Assembly: GCA_030272585.1 (NCBI GenBank)
Contig: BSYQ01000003.1
Span: 6,882,001 to 6,946,000, forward strand
DNA from: Bryopsis sp. KO-2023
Taxonomy: Eukaryota; Chlorophyta; Ulvophyceae; Bryopsidales; Bryopsidaceae
DNA length: 64,000 bases
Direction: 5' to 3'
Below are positions 1-12,889 of this stretch, piece by piece. The translations under genes were made by a program, and so were the position numbers. The notes below the pieces were generated by a model. That model made no database searches, was not told where the DNA came from, and saw only the letters and a list, made by a program, of their open reading frames with translations. Position 1 is the first letter of the stretch. Every line of letters starts with the position of its first letter.

Positions 1-2189
1 AATTGCCAGAAAATACGTCGAATCGCCCACCGGGTATTTCTTCTCAATACCAGGCCAAGGGTTCAATTCCTCCACCCCAGCATCTGACCTCAGAGACAAT
101 TCGTCGGTGAACTCTTGGAGCTCCACTGCCACCGCAAGACTCAGCCGCTTGTGTTGCACCATGATCGCATACAGAGAATACAAACCAATCATCAGCCCCA
201 CCGGAAATCCAACCAGCGAAGTCCATTTCATAATGGGCACCAGAGAGTCCAAGTAAAGCAGTACTTTCACCGCAAAATTCTTCTTGGCATCGTGCACGCC
301 TCCAGCCCACCCCGCCTCCACCAGAAAATCGTCAAAAACTGTCAAATGGTCGCTGATGCGTGTCCGATAGACATCCCACTGATCGACAAACCTCATGGTA
401 ACGTCCACAGCTGCAATTGTCGTGTAGATCAAAACGCAGACGCTCGTGGCCACAGCGCTTTTGATCCAGACGGAGTACCGAAACACCCCCTCCTCCTCCC
501 GGACGGTGTTCCATATGCTTTTCATCGGATCCGAGTTTTTCTCCCCCTGTGAAAATTTCAAACAGAAATTGGCAAATACGCCCCATCAATCGAAGATATC
601 GCTGTCGATCGACCCAAACAACAGGACCCACAGATTTGTTTCTGATTGTCCATGTTTTGATTTTCCCACTTTACATCGAGCGATTTCTCATTGGCTGAAG
701 AGTCCAACTGGGTCAATACCTCATCTAGATCTGTCTCTCTGCTTATCGACAGCACTCCTTTGAGCTGCCTCAATCCGGGCGGTCCCTCCGGTATATCCTG
801 GGGCATTGCGCATGACGGTCCAGACACCACCCCAATCACACCCGTTGGTTTTGCAGCCACCTCCAATCCATCCCCATCCCCACGGCCGCTGACAAAACTG
901 GCACCGTATTTCTGAGAATCCAACCCTTGGTTGATCAACCGCTTGGTGTCCCATCTCCTCAGCTTGTAACTATTCATCGATGAATCTGTCGACATGGACG
1001 AGAGGTTTCGCCGGGTCGAGGGGGTGGATGAGCTTCCGAACGGATCCGCTTCCCGATTCTTCCCCCAATCCTCCAAGTCGGAGCTCCCCTGAATGGCAGT
1101 CAAACCTTTGGAGCTCCGCTGCTTCATTCTTTCGTCCCCACCCATCGACCTCAACGCACTGAGTTGAGATGAGGAGCCAGACGATTGCATCGACCCCAGT
1201 TGCACCAACCGTTGGGTGTCCCAACGCTTGAGACCTGGCCGGATGTTGGAATCCCGACGAACCCATCTCTCCCTCTCATCCAGCCAACTATCAAGCGTCA
1301 GAGGCGCTCCATTCGACGACAAATGGACGCTTCTGTTACCATCTCTAGATCCAGCCCCCCTTCCGCTTCGTCGGGGGCTTTCTGATTCGGTCATGATTTC
1401 GGTTGAGGTGCCGCGGGTATCATTTCGCGCTGATTCACTTTCTGCAGACAACCGCTCTTGGTTGAGCTCCCCCTGATTTATCCCACGAGTGTCATTTTCC
1501 TGACCTACTGAAACACCCTTCAGTTTCTCGTTTCCTAGATTCCTGTCCATGAAGGGGCTGGCACCGGTAGCCTCTTTCACTTCCACCAGTCCTGATGACT
1601 GACTGCTAAGATCTGTGGTGGAGCTTCGATTGGCCCCACTCTCCAATATATCCTCCTCGAACTCTACATTCTTAACCCTTGCAAAAAATATGCAGCATCC
1701 AAAGAGCTTCACGTACAGAATGTCGCTCACGAGGGTGCACCCCAATGCCACCACTTGCAGAAATATGTGTGCCGGGGCTGAAATCCAGTGATCCTCACCC
1801 CCACCTTTGTAGCTGGATTCCCCGGCCATCAAGACCTCCACAGCATGACTGAACATTCTGAATGCCAGGATGTTGATTACGAAGAGGGCAAAAGACGAAC
1901 GGATCGTTCTCCACCTCCAATCGTCTTCTCTCGGTGGCTTGCTGTTGAGCGTGAGGGCGCCAAACCCCACAGCTGCTCCGAATGCAGCCATCCCCATTAG
2001 AATTATATATTTGACCAGCTCCCCAGACCATCCTGAAGCATCATCCAATGTCTTGCCCAAACCAAAAGGTGACGATCCGTCCCTTTCCAAGAGCACCATC
2101 TGTGTGTACAGCAGCCCCCCCAGCCCCCCAATCAAAAAATGAACAGGATTGACAGTGATTTGATGTTTCGATGAACAGAGGTACGCCAT
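1..2189 (-). CDS. Multi-spanning membrane protein with long Ser-rich loop (3' end cut off)
   Basis: Starts at ATG 2189-2187. Exon 1 runs 2189-675 (505 codons); a 128-nt intron (donor GTAAAG at 674, acceptor TTTTCACAG ending at 547) joins in frame to exon 2, 546 to the window edge, which is open throughout. The protein is at least 687 residues. Residues about 15-35, 60-80, 100-120 and 145-165 are hydrophobic and look like four membrane spans. A roughly 330-residue hydrophilic region rich in Ser, Arg and Gly follows, then at least two more hydrophobic segments in exon 2. The Ser-rich region holds a thrice-repeated motif of the type RRWDTKRL(I/V), seen as LKRWDTQRLVQLG, LRRWDTKRLINQG and similar. 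I recognise no family. The layout would suit a regulated transporter, channel or scaffold, but this is inference. Gene reality is well supported by the splice join; function is unknown. Confidence 0.72.
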
Positions 2190-3129
2190 GCAAATCTTGC
2201 CACAGACATCGATGCAACATGGTGACAGAGGCTGTTTTGAGGAGAAAAAGAGACCCTTTTGGACACTTCAGCAAAAACTTCAGTATTTTTGGTTGGGTGC
2301 AATAATAATATATCCACTATGTATTCACGAACAGACCCACAGCGCGTCCATTCTGGACACCTATTTACCCCACAGACAGACAGGTGTGGACCCCTCCCCC
2401 GTTATTAACCTCTCGCACCCATAAGGCTATCGCAGTAGCGAGCACAGCAGTTAGCGAACACGACTGGCCCTCCAGAGCGATTGCGAGAGGTAGTGGAGGC
2501 CTCTCGACTCGTCTGCGTGTAGGCAATACAGGCATTCTTGCCGCGATCGAGTGGCAAAACTTCGTTGCTGCCACCGCTGCCCCTGCGTGGATGAGGGGAA
2601 ATGAATCTGGCGTGCTCCATTGGCTGCCTTTATAAGCTGCTGTCTTGACAGGACAGCTGTGGGAGTTCCACACAAAAAAAACGCCCACTTAATTTCGATT
2701 TTCCACTGATTTGGTTTAATCTGATTTGGTTCTCTGTTTCTTCCCAGCCTCCACTGGGGACCGAGAAGAGGTATGATTCAGGAATTTTCAAAAAAAAAAT
2801 CCTTGCAATGACTGATGGAGTGGCCGCATTTGGCTATTCTTGGTTTGTAACATATTGCTTGTCTGCTCTGGTCAGATGAACTTCTTTAATTGCCTCAACC
2901 TGCTTTAATTCTGTATCTCTGTTCAAAATGGCAGGATAATTCTGCAATTTTGTCACAAGTGGTATTTTTTCTCGTCAAGGCCATATGAAACCCAGTCGTA
3001 CTGTGTGTTTCGTCTGGGCAAACTCTCAATATCAATTTCTTTTAAAAACCCGTGTCAACAAAAACGATAAAACAGCCCAAAAAAAGCAATTGACCAAAAC
3101 TGGAATTCCTACTGTCAAAACTGAGCGTT
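2190..3129. other. Intergenic: 5' flank of the membrane protein, 3' flank of UROD
   Basis: No convincing coding exon on either strand. It should contain the promoter of the gene that starts at 2189 (-) and the 3' UTR/terminator of UROD, which ends at 3130 (-). Short ORFs here lack splice-supported continuation. Confidence 0.5.
2617..2636. promoter_or_regulatory. CCAAT/TATA-like core promoter motif
   Basis: An ATTGG (CCAAT on the other strand) at 2619-2623 lies a few bases from TTATAA at 2629-2634. On the minus strand this reads TATAAAG, about 440 bases upstream of the ATG at 2189, so it may be the core promoter of that gene; orientation is ambiguous because TTATAA is palindromic. Motif match only. 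Confidence 0.3.
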
Positions 3130-5809
3130 TCAGGCTGAAACCAGCTCTTTGTCGAAAAGCGATGCAGATTCCCTGGCAAGATCACAGAAAAGACCGACAC
3201 TCTCCTCTGGTGTTCCTTGGACCACTCCATGTCCTAGATTCAAAATGTGACCTGTGGGGCCTGCCTGTTGTATACATTTGGTTACTGCACCACGAATGTC
3301 TTCCTCCTTTCCGAAAAGGACCAAAGGATCGACATTACCCTGCATCACAATCGAACACTGTTAAAATGCGCCATTGTACGCGGTGTGCTGACCAACAGGG
3401 CTTCAGGATTTCTTGATTAAAAAGACAACTTGAAAAAAGGTTTCAAAAATTGCCCAGGAAAGAGCCTGTACAACCCCTGAACATCCTCACAAAAACAAAA
3501 TAAAAATCGGAGAATGCAAATGAAAGAATATGGTGCACTGGAAACATCTGACTATGACACCAAAATGCATTTTCCCACAGTTTCTCCGAATCCGCCAGAG
3601 AAACTCATTTTTCTTATTTTCCAGGCTTCATGGACGCTTCTGGAGATATGCTAACCGAACCTGAACAATCCTATTTCCGAGTGTTTTTCTGGCCACTCCC
3701 ATGTCGACGTGCCAATCAAGGCCAATAACATCCGCAGAACAGCCCGACAAAAACTCCAACTTTCCGGTTCCTGTAGAGTGTCAGACTAAATGTTTTTTGG
3801 ATCACACGAACATCATGTACTTTTTCCAGTTCCTCTCAGTTTGATGTTTATTCAGCTCAGCTATTGGTGTTGGGGCAGCGCTTTACTTTCATGGAGGCCT
3901 CGGCAAACCTCCTCACTCCAACATATAAAAAAATGTATATTGGAAGGAAACTTGAACTACACATGAGTTCTACTAGCTCCCAACATCGAATACAACTTAC
4001 CTCCATTCATGTGAAAAATGAGCGGCACATCGGGATGCTTTGCTCGAACCCCCTGGATGACTTTTTCAGCATAGGGCAAACTGAATTCTGCAAATTGATC
4101 AGGTGATAGATGATGGGCCCAGGAATCGAAAAGCTGCACAATCTGCGCTCCAGACTCTATTTGGTAGCCGACATAAGTTATCAAGCTGTCGGCCAAATGG
4201 TCCAGGAAAGCATGCAAGATCTCAGGCTGCTGAAGCATGATTTTCTGCAATTCACACCAACAAAAAGCAACCCAGTGACAAGCCAAAAAATTGGAACAGC
4301 TAAGGAAACAAACCAGGAAATCCACGGAGATGCTATTCTTATGCATATTTTCTTCTGTTTTTTTTCACAATCCCACCGATTTTTTCGGCCATTTCTCTAA
4401 CTTGATCATTGTTGTGAATGCACTAAAAAAATCAACGCTTTCTGCTTATATACAGCTTTCTTGTGGTGTTGTAGTGTCCATCCAGATTTAAGAAATAAAA
4501 ATGACATTTCATTCCTGAAAAAAAGACACCTCCAAAAAAAAAATCTCGATAAAAAATAAATGAGACAGTTTCCCTTAATACCTTAGTCTGGAGGCAGTTC
4601 TTGTTTGCGCTCCCTTCCATTGCATACGCTGCCAGCGTCCACGGCGTCCCGATGAATCCGAACAAAGCAGCTTGGTTGTCCACTTCTTTCCGCAAGGATG
4701 AAAGGATTTCGTTCACAAATGGAAGGGACGAAAGAGGGTCATCGATGCTTGACAGAGATTTCACCTGTTCCATACTGAGAAAAAGTGAAAAAATTAAACT
4801 TTTTTCCAAAAGGAATCAATGTCCCTGTCTTTTCTTTTGCTTTTTTTTTTGCTTTTTTTCCTTCTGGCCTTAACGAGAGTGAGACGCTTTCGACACCACA
4901 GAAACCAACCATCAAGATATTTTTCAATCATCAAAAAACTAAAACGAAACGAAAGCCAAGGTACCCTGGACCCCACGGTGGCATTCCAAGAAGAAACCCA
5001 AGATTTCTCTCTGTTGCAAAAACACACTAATGCAACGTTCAGTTTTTGTTAAATTTTTTTTTCCCCACTGATAAAAATGAATACATAGAAACGCTCAATT
5101 TGCTCACCTTCGAATCGGAGTTTCAATAACAGGTCCTTTCCCCTTGATAACATCGAATTCAATGCCCAAGGCAGGAAGTGGTGTGAGAATATCGCTGAAC
5201 ATGATGACACCATCAGGTTTGTAAGCCCTCCAGGGTTGCAGGGACAGCTCAATCGCAATGTCTGGAGTTTCGGATCGCAGACGAAAAGGGTACTTGTCTG
5301 AATACCTGCCATGCACGCATCCAATTCGATCGAGTCAAAAGCCACCCTTCAATAATCTTGCATGAAAAAATGACTGGGAAATGCATAAGCATTTAAGACT
5401 AAGGGGGTGATGGGTTTCTCAGTCGGTTTCTTCAATTGTTGCAACAGAGCTCAGGAGTTGTTTAGCCACAGAGGTCCAACTCACTTTCTGAATTCGGCCA
5501 TGTATCTTCCTGCTTGTCTCATCAGCCAAACAGGAGTCCTTTCAGCTTCTGCAGCACCCAGCAGATATTTTTAGCTTTTTTTTTCTTTTCGCCAGTGTTG
5601 GCAATGCGGTCGTTCCCTGGGAGGAAGATTCTTTCTCGCGCGAAAGCGGTTATTCTGAGGTTACCTTCGCCACGGGCTACTCTCAGAAGGAGCGGGTCGG
5701 TCGTCGCGCAAACTCGCGTCGTCCGCGGACTTCTGGACGGATGCTTCGCTCGAGCAGGACTCAGGTGATCCACACCCGTCCCCGAAAGAGTCGTTCGCAT
5801 AGTTTTCAT
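3130..5809 (-). CDS. hemE/UROD: Uroporphyrinogen decarboxylase, plastid-targeted
   Basis: Decarboxylates the four acetate side chains of uroporphyrinogen III to give coproporphyrinogen III, the tetrapyrrole step before haem and chlorophyll branches. Seven exons read in frame: 5809-5665, 5548-5485, 5305-5108, 4774-4582, 4244-4001, 3770-3661, 3339-3130 (388 codons, 387 residues, usual plant length). Family signature 1 ([15 protein letters not shown]) spans exon 2, and signature 2 ([16 protein letters not shown]) lies in exon 4. The substrate-site Asp is in [11 protein letters not shown]. The conserved tail motif ILNLGHGV is near the end. The first ~35 residues before ATTDPLLLR are rich in Arg, Ser and Thr with few acidic residues, as in a chloroplast transit peptide. 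Start ATG 5809 is the first in-frame Met. It is divergent from a lumenal FKBP gene 307 bases away. Confidence 0.96.
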
Positions 5810-6116
5810 TCTTGAACACAGGGATCCTTCAGAGTATCCGACAGCGGTGAGGATTCAACGCGGGTTCAACGCGGGTTCAACACGGGGAGAGTGCCAGTCC
5901 TTCGAACGCAGACGCTCCTGCGTTTGGCCAGAATCTCGTTTGCGCTTTTTTGACGCTCCCAGCCGATTTGCATGTCATCGTTCAAACGCATGTCTGACAT
6001 TCACCCAATCCCTGTCAGCTCTCCATACACACAGGCGACCAACGCTCTTTTTCCTTCAGTTTCTGTTTCGCTTTCTTGGGTTTCGGTGGTCCGGGTGGTG
6101 CGAGTTCTCTGCGAAA
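5810..6116. promoter_or_regulatory. Bidirectional promoter region, UROD / FKBP
   Basis: Only 307 bases separate the two divergent ATGs, so both promoters and 5' UTRs must share it. At about 5851-5890 a short direct repeat, GCGGGTTCAAC, occurs in two exact tandem copies plus a degraded third. No TATA box is evident. Both genes encode plastid proteins, which would make co-regulation sensible, but that is inference. Confidence 0.5.
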
Positions 6117-8669
6117 ATGGCGTCGACTCGAGTTGTGCCTACCGCCGCCAAATCCTATGCTCCTATCAGAAACGTGCGGTTCCCTGTACATAAGCCCACC
6201 CTTCAAGAAATCTTCCAAAAACTTTACATTCCTGCATAATAGCTCGCTGTGTAACGAACAATTGTTTTCAAACACACAGGGGGTGCCTCGACCCTTGAGG
6301 ATGAAGTGTTCCGCAGGTACGTCGTCAATTTACGCTGGAAAAATTTCCTTCCTTTCTTGTGCTGTTCAACCACAACACTTTTAAGGTGCCACCCTGGTGT
6401 AAAATTTTTCTCTTTCCTCGTTTGCAGTCGCTCGATCAGATTCCGGCAACTGCGCTGATCGACGAGCAGTTTTGGGAGGCGGTCTGTTGGGCGTTGCCAC
6501 TCTGTTGTCAGGAAGGTGTGAGGTGCTTTTTTTTGAATAATTATTCTTACACATTTTTTTAACTGCTCCCTTACTCATTTCCACACTTCAAAAATCACAA
6601 AGAAAAATTCTCCACAAATGTTTCAGGACATTTCACATGAACCCTAAAGATGTGTGCAACCTTTTAAGAAAAAGACAGTAAAGACATCGTTTTAGACCCC
6701 CTGAAAACAGTTTTGAGAAGAAGAAAACTCCGGAAGTGCTTTTCTCAGTGGGGAAAAACATGGATCACCAGTTGAACGTTTTCGCCTTGACAGATGACAG
6801 TAGCAATAAAAAAATCAAGGTGAAAACTGTATCCCTTCAAGCTGTCCAGAAACAATATAAATCACCATAGAACATCTGCACAATTCTGCCCCTTGTGTTT
6901 GAGTTTCTGTGTGGATGGGGATATTTTTCAGCAATCCGCGAGAAGCCAGGGCTGAATCGATCACGTCAGATTTGTGTGGGAAGGATTGTTTGGAGCTAAT
7001 CAACTCTTCAAAACTTCAAACGACAGCATCTGGACTTCAATATATTGACATCAAAGAGGGAAAGGGCCCCACGCCACCTATTGGATTTCAGGTGCGTCCC
7101 TACTTAAACCAATGGATGTTTTTCTGTATGTTTGTTTTTTGGAGTTTTTTCTCTCCCTCTGGGAGGATTGATTTGTGAGATCCAGGAAAAGAAAAAATAT
7201 ATGTTCAAGAAAATTTCGTGAAAATTCTCTGGACCTTGATTGACCAATGAAAAACCTGCTGAAACCAAACTATGGAAAGCTTCACTTTGGTCGTGGGGAT
7301 AGGCATCGGGAAGATTTTTATTTTATTGTATTGTATTTTTTAGAAAATTAATTATTAATTATTTTTTTGTTTTTCTTCTTCTCGCTGTTTCAGGTTGTTG
7401 CTAGTTACATTGCGATGACGGCAGAAGGCAGGGTTTTCAACAGCAGCTTTGACAGCGGAAAGCCCTTTGATATCAGGTCAAAGTCAAATTTTGTCAAGCT
7501 TAGGGTGTTGCTTCGGGATCTGTCATTGGAGAACGCCATGTCTGCATTCTAATGCGAAAATTTTATCTTTCAATAGTAGAAAAAAAATGTATATTACTAT
7601 ATATGCATATGCATACACCAGGTGGGAGATAGGAAAAGCGTATTATGCCTTAGGCCAACTACAATCAAAAATTTCCGTCCAAATGGGGATTCGATGATTT
7701 TCGCTGATCTCTTAGAACTCAAGGGATCCCGTGCTGGTGTATGCAGGGTTGGAGCTGAAACTCTGATCCCTGGTTTGGATGAGGGGATTTTGACGATGCG
7801 AACGGGGGGCATTCGAAGGCTTTATATCCCTGGGAATTTGGCATTTGCTAAGCCCCTCGCATCTGCACCCGGAAGGTGAAATTCAACCCTGTATCAGTGA
7901 CAACCCCCCCCCCCCCCCATTATACGTATGTCTGACACAGAAGGAGTGTCTGACATGGAAGCAGTGTTATGGGAATATGTATCACACAGTCTAGTGCCAT
8001 TATCTTTAGTTCCTTGGACACAGAGAAAAACTAGAAATTGAATGTTTTTGCCCCTATTTTTTCTTTTTTCTTTTTGCCAAGGGATGAATTGGTGGGTTGG
8101 TGGATTGTGAGCCTTGCTGGCTGAACCTATTTTTTCCTTCCATTAGATTTTCACAAATGCCTTTGTTAGGTTTAAAACGCAAAATGGAAAAGAAGTTTCT
8201 TGTTGAAGAGTCTGGGCCCCATGGATTACTGCAGATTCAAAGCAAGACTGGCACAAGGTGGTGATTGACTGTTGTTTTTTTTTGCCTGTATTGTGTGAAT
8301 AACAGAGCCCGTGTGTTGGCCAACACGCCAGTCATTTTTGATGTCCAGCTGCTCTACATCCCTGGTGAGATCTACGCTCCGTTGGATTGTGAAACTTGGC
8401 ATATGCCCTTTTGACAGAATATTTCTCTTTTGGGTTGAGTACTTTTTCAAGTTGTTATTCCTTAGTCATATCTTAGTGGATATGACTAAGGAAGAACACG
8501 TGATGATGGATTTCTTGCTTAGTGGATAGGCTACACAGGGTTTTCAGCTTCGATTTAGTTTTTCTCTGGAGAACAGAGAGTGCCGAATTTGAAGTTCACA
8601 GGCAATATATGTGAACTCCTCAGGGTTGGTTGTTTTCTATTTGCAGGTGTCGATGTGGATGATGAATAG
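6117..8669 (+). CDS. Thylakoid-lumen FKBP-type peptidyl-prolyl isomerase
   Basis: Eight exons join in frame: 6117-6173, 6280-6316, 6428-6515, 6932-7091, 7394-7476, 7747-7875, 8306-8364, 8647-8669 (212 codons, 211 residues). The N-terminus is a bipartite targeting signal: a basic, acid-poor transit peptide beginning MASTRVVPTAAKSY, then a twin-arginine lumenal signal (RRAVLGGGLLGVATLL) ending in an ARA cleavage site near residue 70. The mature part is one FKBP domain: ASGLQYIDIKEGKGP, FDSGKPFDI, TLIPGLDEGILTMRTGGIRR, TPVIFDVQLLYIPG. FKBPs catalyse cis-trans isomerisation at X-Pro bonds; lumenal members assist photosystem assembly. Some classical FK506-pocket residues are replaced, as is common in lumenal FKBPs, so activity may be low. 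The last exon supplies only the acidic tail VDVDDE. The closest plant FKBP subtype cannot be fixed without a search. Confidence 0.92.
8458..8493. repeat. Perfect 15-bp inverted repeat (hairpin) inside last FKBP intron
   Basis: TTCCTTAGTCATATC at 8458-8472 is exactly reverse-complementary to 8479-8493, with a 6-nt spacer. It lies in intron 8365-8646 and could fold into a stable hairpin in the pre-mRNA. Role unknown; a small foldback element relic is possible. Confidence 0.8.
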
Positions 8670-9437
8670 AATTGCACCTCAAGTATCGAGACTCCGAATG
8701 GGAGCTCAGAATTTTGTTTCGCTGAAATCGTTCGGCATTTTGTTATTCTTTGACATGGATGCTTTTGGGAAGAGCACCTTGCAGTGTTATCAGACCGGGT
8801 AGATTCCCCAGTTGATTCGTTTGGGTTTTCATGTTTCTTTCTTTTTCCATTTTGAAAGAGAAAACTCTTTTCGCTTGCGGTCATTGGCTACGGACAAAAC
8901 TGGCCAATCAAAAAGTACCTTTTCATTAGTGAGAACACATTCTTCAAACAATGAAAAAACTGTCGAGAACATCCGAACAAAATGTCCAAGGCTTCTCCTT
9001 TCTGATCGATTCATCCCTGAAAAAACAAAACAAATGATTTCTACACTTTCTGTTTTTCTGGAGCAAGCCCCATAGGACCATATGATCCTCGCCCAGTCCA
9101 AACGTTCAGAGTTTGATTCAGGCAGTGGGTTCGTCCTGTCTCTCGGCTTTTTCTGCATATCAAAGAATTATGCTTGAAAAAAGTGCTCTTCGCCCCAGTA
9201 ACCAATGCACAGAACAAGTACAAAACATCTCAAGATTTTACGTGAATTCGGGTAAACATCTTTCTCCAAGGATGATGGGATGGTTCAGAAATTGAATCAA
9301 ACCGAGGGCCCCCAAAAAAGAACAACACCATTGGCACTGAATTCAAGACATTTTACGATTTTCAGAAAAGAGGACCAGATCAGTGGGTACCTAACAAAAG
9401 TTTTTGCTTTGATGTCAAAAAGACAAGCATATGACTC

Positions 9438-9472
9438 CCCCAACATTTTCATTTTCATTGAAAATGTTGGGG
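9438..9472. repeat. Perfect 14-bp inverted repeat (hairpin)
   Basis: CCCCAACATTTTCA at 9438-9451 is the exact reverse complement of 9459-9472; the loop is 7 nt. It lies about 0.8 kb beyond the FKBP stop codon. It may be a 3'-end structure or a foldback element remnant; nothing else marks it. Confidence 0.8.
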
Positions 9473-12400
9473 AAAGATTTTCAAGCAGATTCAAGTATTT
9501 GCCAGTATGCCTTGTCCACATTGCAAAATTATTGTTCTGCTTCATTCAATTCTCCTCAAATTTCACATTTTCCCAGTTTTAAAAGCTGAAAAAAAAACCT
9601 TATTGCCACTCAACCACACAGTAACCAACTCAAGTTTCAATATTTTAGACACCTAGTCCTTAAGTTTGGGAGGGGATGGGGGCAGAATTTTGTGAAATCT
9701 GGAAAAACACGATTGTGTGGAAAAAATATCATAGAAGGTGGACTATGTTTGGGAGAGAAGAAAAAGAGGGCTACAACAACGAGGCCGGGGAAAATTCTTC
9801 ACGGTGAGAGGGGGGGGGGGGGAAGCTTTTGCGAGCAAAACAATCAAACATTTTTCTGCAGGGGACCAGAGCTCGACAGATCGAAGGGGAAAAGCTGACA
9901 TCACAATTTCTGATCAAAAGTCATCCCCAAAATAAGAGGATGGCTGTGAACAAAGTTAATCCCAAGCACACGATCCCTTGTTTTTTTTCCCCAAAAAACT
10001 GATCGAACGTTCAAAAGGTGAGGAAATGAGTCTACAGTGACCTCCAACCCCCCAGTCCAAAGGTTACATCTTTTAATAACATCCACAGGTAGGCAGGTTT
10101 TGCACAGACTTTGTTAGTTGTTATTTCTTTCACAATTAAAAAATAATAATAAACGGAGGGACATGCTGTGTACTTCATTGAAATACATGCATTACTCACA
10201 AACCCATCAGTTGGGCCCTGTCGAAGGCCAAATCCAAAGCAAAAAAAATCAAAACAAAGCACAAGGATGCGAAGGCCAAATTCACCCCATGTTCCATGCA
10301 CATCACATTGTTTTTGCCCAATTTTTTGTTTTTTTTTGGTTTCTCTTTTTTTTTTCTAGCCATAACTCTTCCATCCACACCATATTACGTTCTTTGTAAT
10401 TGGCAATGCATGCTAGCCAGTTCAGTTCCAGTCTATCCTCCCCCCCCCCCCTCTCCCCCAATCATGAAACAATCCCCAAAAACAACCTCCACCCTCAGGG
10501 CACCTCGAATCCTGTTTATCTTATCTAAGCCAAACCACAAATTCAATTCTGTTCGTGACAATTCCGTTCCGATATTCTTGCCTATCCCCTTTGATTTAAA
10601 AAAAAAATTGCATTCTTTTTTTGCTTGCTTTGAGACATCCATCCTTAAAACAAGTTAAACATTACACTCCAAACTACACACACACACAAACACACTGGCA
10701 ATCGCCCCCTCTCCCCCCTTTTTTTTCTCCTTTTCCCCCTCTGAAACGAACGGTGGAAAAAGGGAAAACAACGAAAATGAAATTGCTCCAGAACGCAAAT
10801 CGATTACACCTTAATTTTCTTTTCTCCCTTTTCGGACTCTGGCAATTGCTTTTTTTTTTTGAGATGATGTTCACCCAAGCCATTCTTTCCTTGCCAGGCT
10901 AAAAGTTGCTTCTTTTTTGTTTGTTTTTTGGCGTGTTTTTCCTCACCCCCACCCCCTCTGTTCTTTTTCCTTCTTTTTTTTTCTCCTTTCCCTCTTCCGG
11001 CTCTATAACAAATCAACAGCAACGATGTTATCGATTAAAAATTTCTCACAATATATGGATATGTTTTTTTCTCGACCTCTTTTTCTTTGGTTTTCGGCCG
11101 TGGGTTCTTCTTCAGTTTTCTTTTCTCTTTTTTTTTCCCCATTCTGTTCTCTTTTTTTTTTCACTCTTTTACCTCTTCTTAAAAAAAAGACACTGTCGAA
11201 TTAGACCCCCACCCCCCCCTCCCAAACGAAATCACCGGCAAAGGCTTCTTTACAGAAATACCCACCCAGACTTCTCCTAACTTACAGAAATCGGAATCCA
11301 GGATGAGTAAAGTAATACATTATTTCTAGCTCCTCCCAACTCTATTACTGATCACGTTTCCACTTTTGCCATTTCTTCTCCCTCCAATCTTTGTTTTGTT
11401 TTGTTTTTTTCGTTTTGTTTTTTTTTACCCTCTCTTTTTTAAAAATCAGTTTGTCTACCCGTTGATAATGGATTTTTTCTTTCTTTTTTTTCTTTTTTAA
11501 GTCGTCCATTCCCCCATCCCTCTTTCTTCTTCTCCTTTCGAAAAAGAACTAGGCCTCGACCGATGAGATGCTTTTCTTTTCACAACATTTGCCATTTTGT
11601 TTTCTTGTCGAGTTAGTTTCTCCAACCAGAGCTGCTTGCAAATTGAGTTAGCCCCCCCCTTGATGCGACCATATTTTCAATTTCCTTGTTTCCCCCCCCC
11701 CTTATCCATCCCCCCTCCCGTCTCGAAAATATATTCCCCACACAAGTTCAATTCACACACACCCCGAAAGAAGAAATCGAAAAGAACGCGACGCAAAAAA
11801 GCCGTACTGATCTCCTGTCCCCCACCCCCATTGTTTTCTTCCTCTTTCAAGAATGTGCGTTTTCCCTCATACGGGCCATGACTGACCTGACCACCTTTTT
11901 TCCCCCACAGAAAAAGATCGTAAAAGGATATGTTGCTGCCGATGGAATAAGCCTCCACTACACTAACAATGATTATACATACATATCTTCCATTCGTTTC
12001 CTTTTTCTGACTGTTTTGCAAGCGGCTTTTTTTCCAAAACGTCACTCCCACAGTTTACAAAACAAACAGGTACAGCGTAAGAACGAGGCAAGCATTAACC
12101 TGGGCAGGAAAAAGACACCAGGAATCTCGAAACAAAAAAAAGAGATAGGGGAAGGGGTGGGGGTGGGGGAAATCCAAACCTCCCACAAACATTTCCGTAG
12201 ATTTTTTCGAAAAGGGTGTAAGCCAAGGCGAGAAAAAAAAGAAAAGAAAGGAAAAAAAAATGGCAACACGTCACAACTCATCTTTTTCACAAAACCTATT
12301 TAATCTATAGTTCGACAAGGTGCACAGGAACTCCCCATTCCAAACATTAAATGAACAAAAAAGAACAATCAAACCAAAAAAAACACCGTTTGCTCTCTTT

Positions 12401-12866
12401 TTTTCTTTTCTTTTTTTTTTCACTTCATTTCTTTTTTTTTGGTTTTTTTTTCAACATTCTTTTTTTTTTCTTTTCGACATCTCTGCTTTCTTTTTTCCAT
12501 ACAAAGCGAATCACAAAAAGCTGCTCTCAGGAATATTAAGGGGAAAAAAACATTGAGGGGAAAAATAGAAAAAGAACCAAACGGAAAAAAAAAAAACAAA
12601 AACGATCCAGTAAAAAAAAGAAGAAAATTCACTCAAACCTGTCCAGGCAATACGGCAAATATGTTCTTTCTTTCGACTTCCCACAATCACCCATTTTTTC
12701 TTTTCTTTTTTTCCTTTCTATTTTTTTTTTCATCTCCCTTGCACACAACCCTCAACTCAAAATCAAACCAGAAAAAAAAATCGGTGATTGTAAAACAAAA
12801 CCCACCCAAGTCATTCGTAAAAGAAAGAAAAACAAAAAAAGGGGGGGGAAACAGAAAAAAAATATA

Positions 12867-12889
12867 CACACACACACACACACACACAT
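12867..12889. repeat. CA dinucleotide microsatellite
   Basis: An uninterrupted run of about eleven CA units within an A-rich tract. Simple repeat, no function inferred. Confidence 0.9.

Noticed and set aside
11686..12303. 205-codon plus-strand ORF
   Set aside because: Composition is that of the T/C- and A-rich tracts; no protein-like content.
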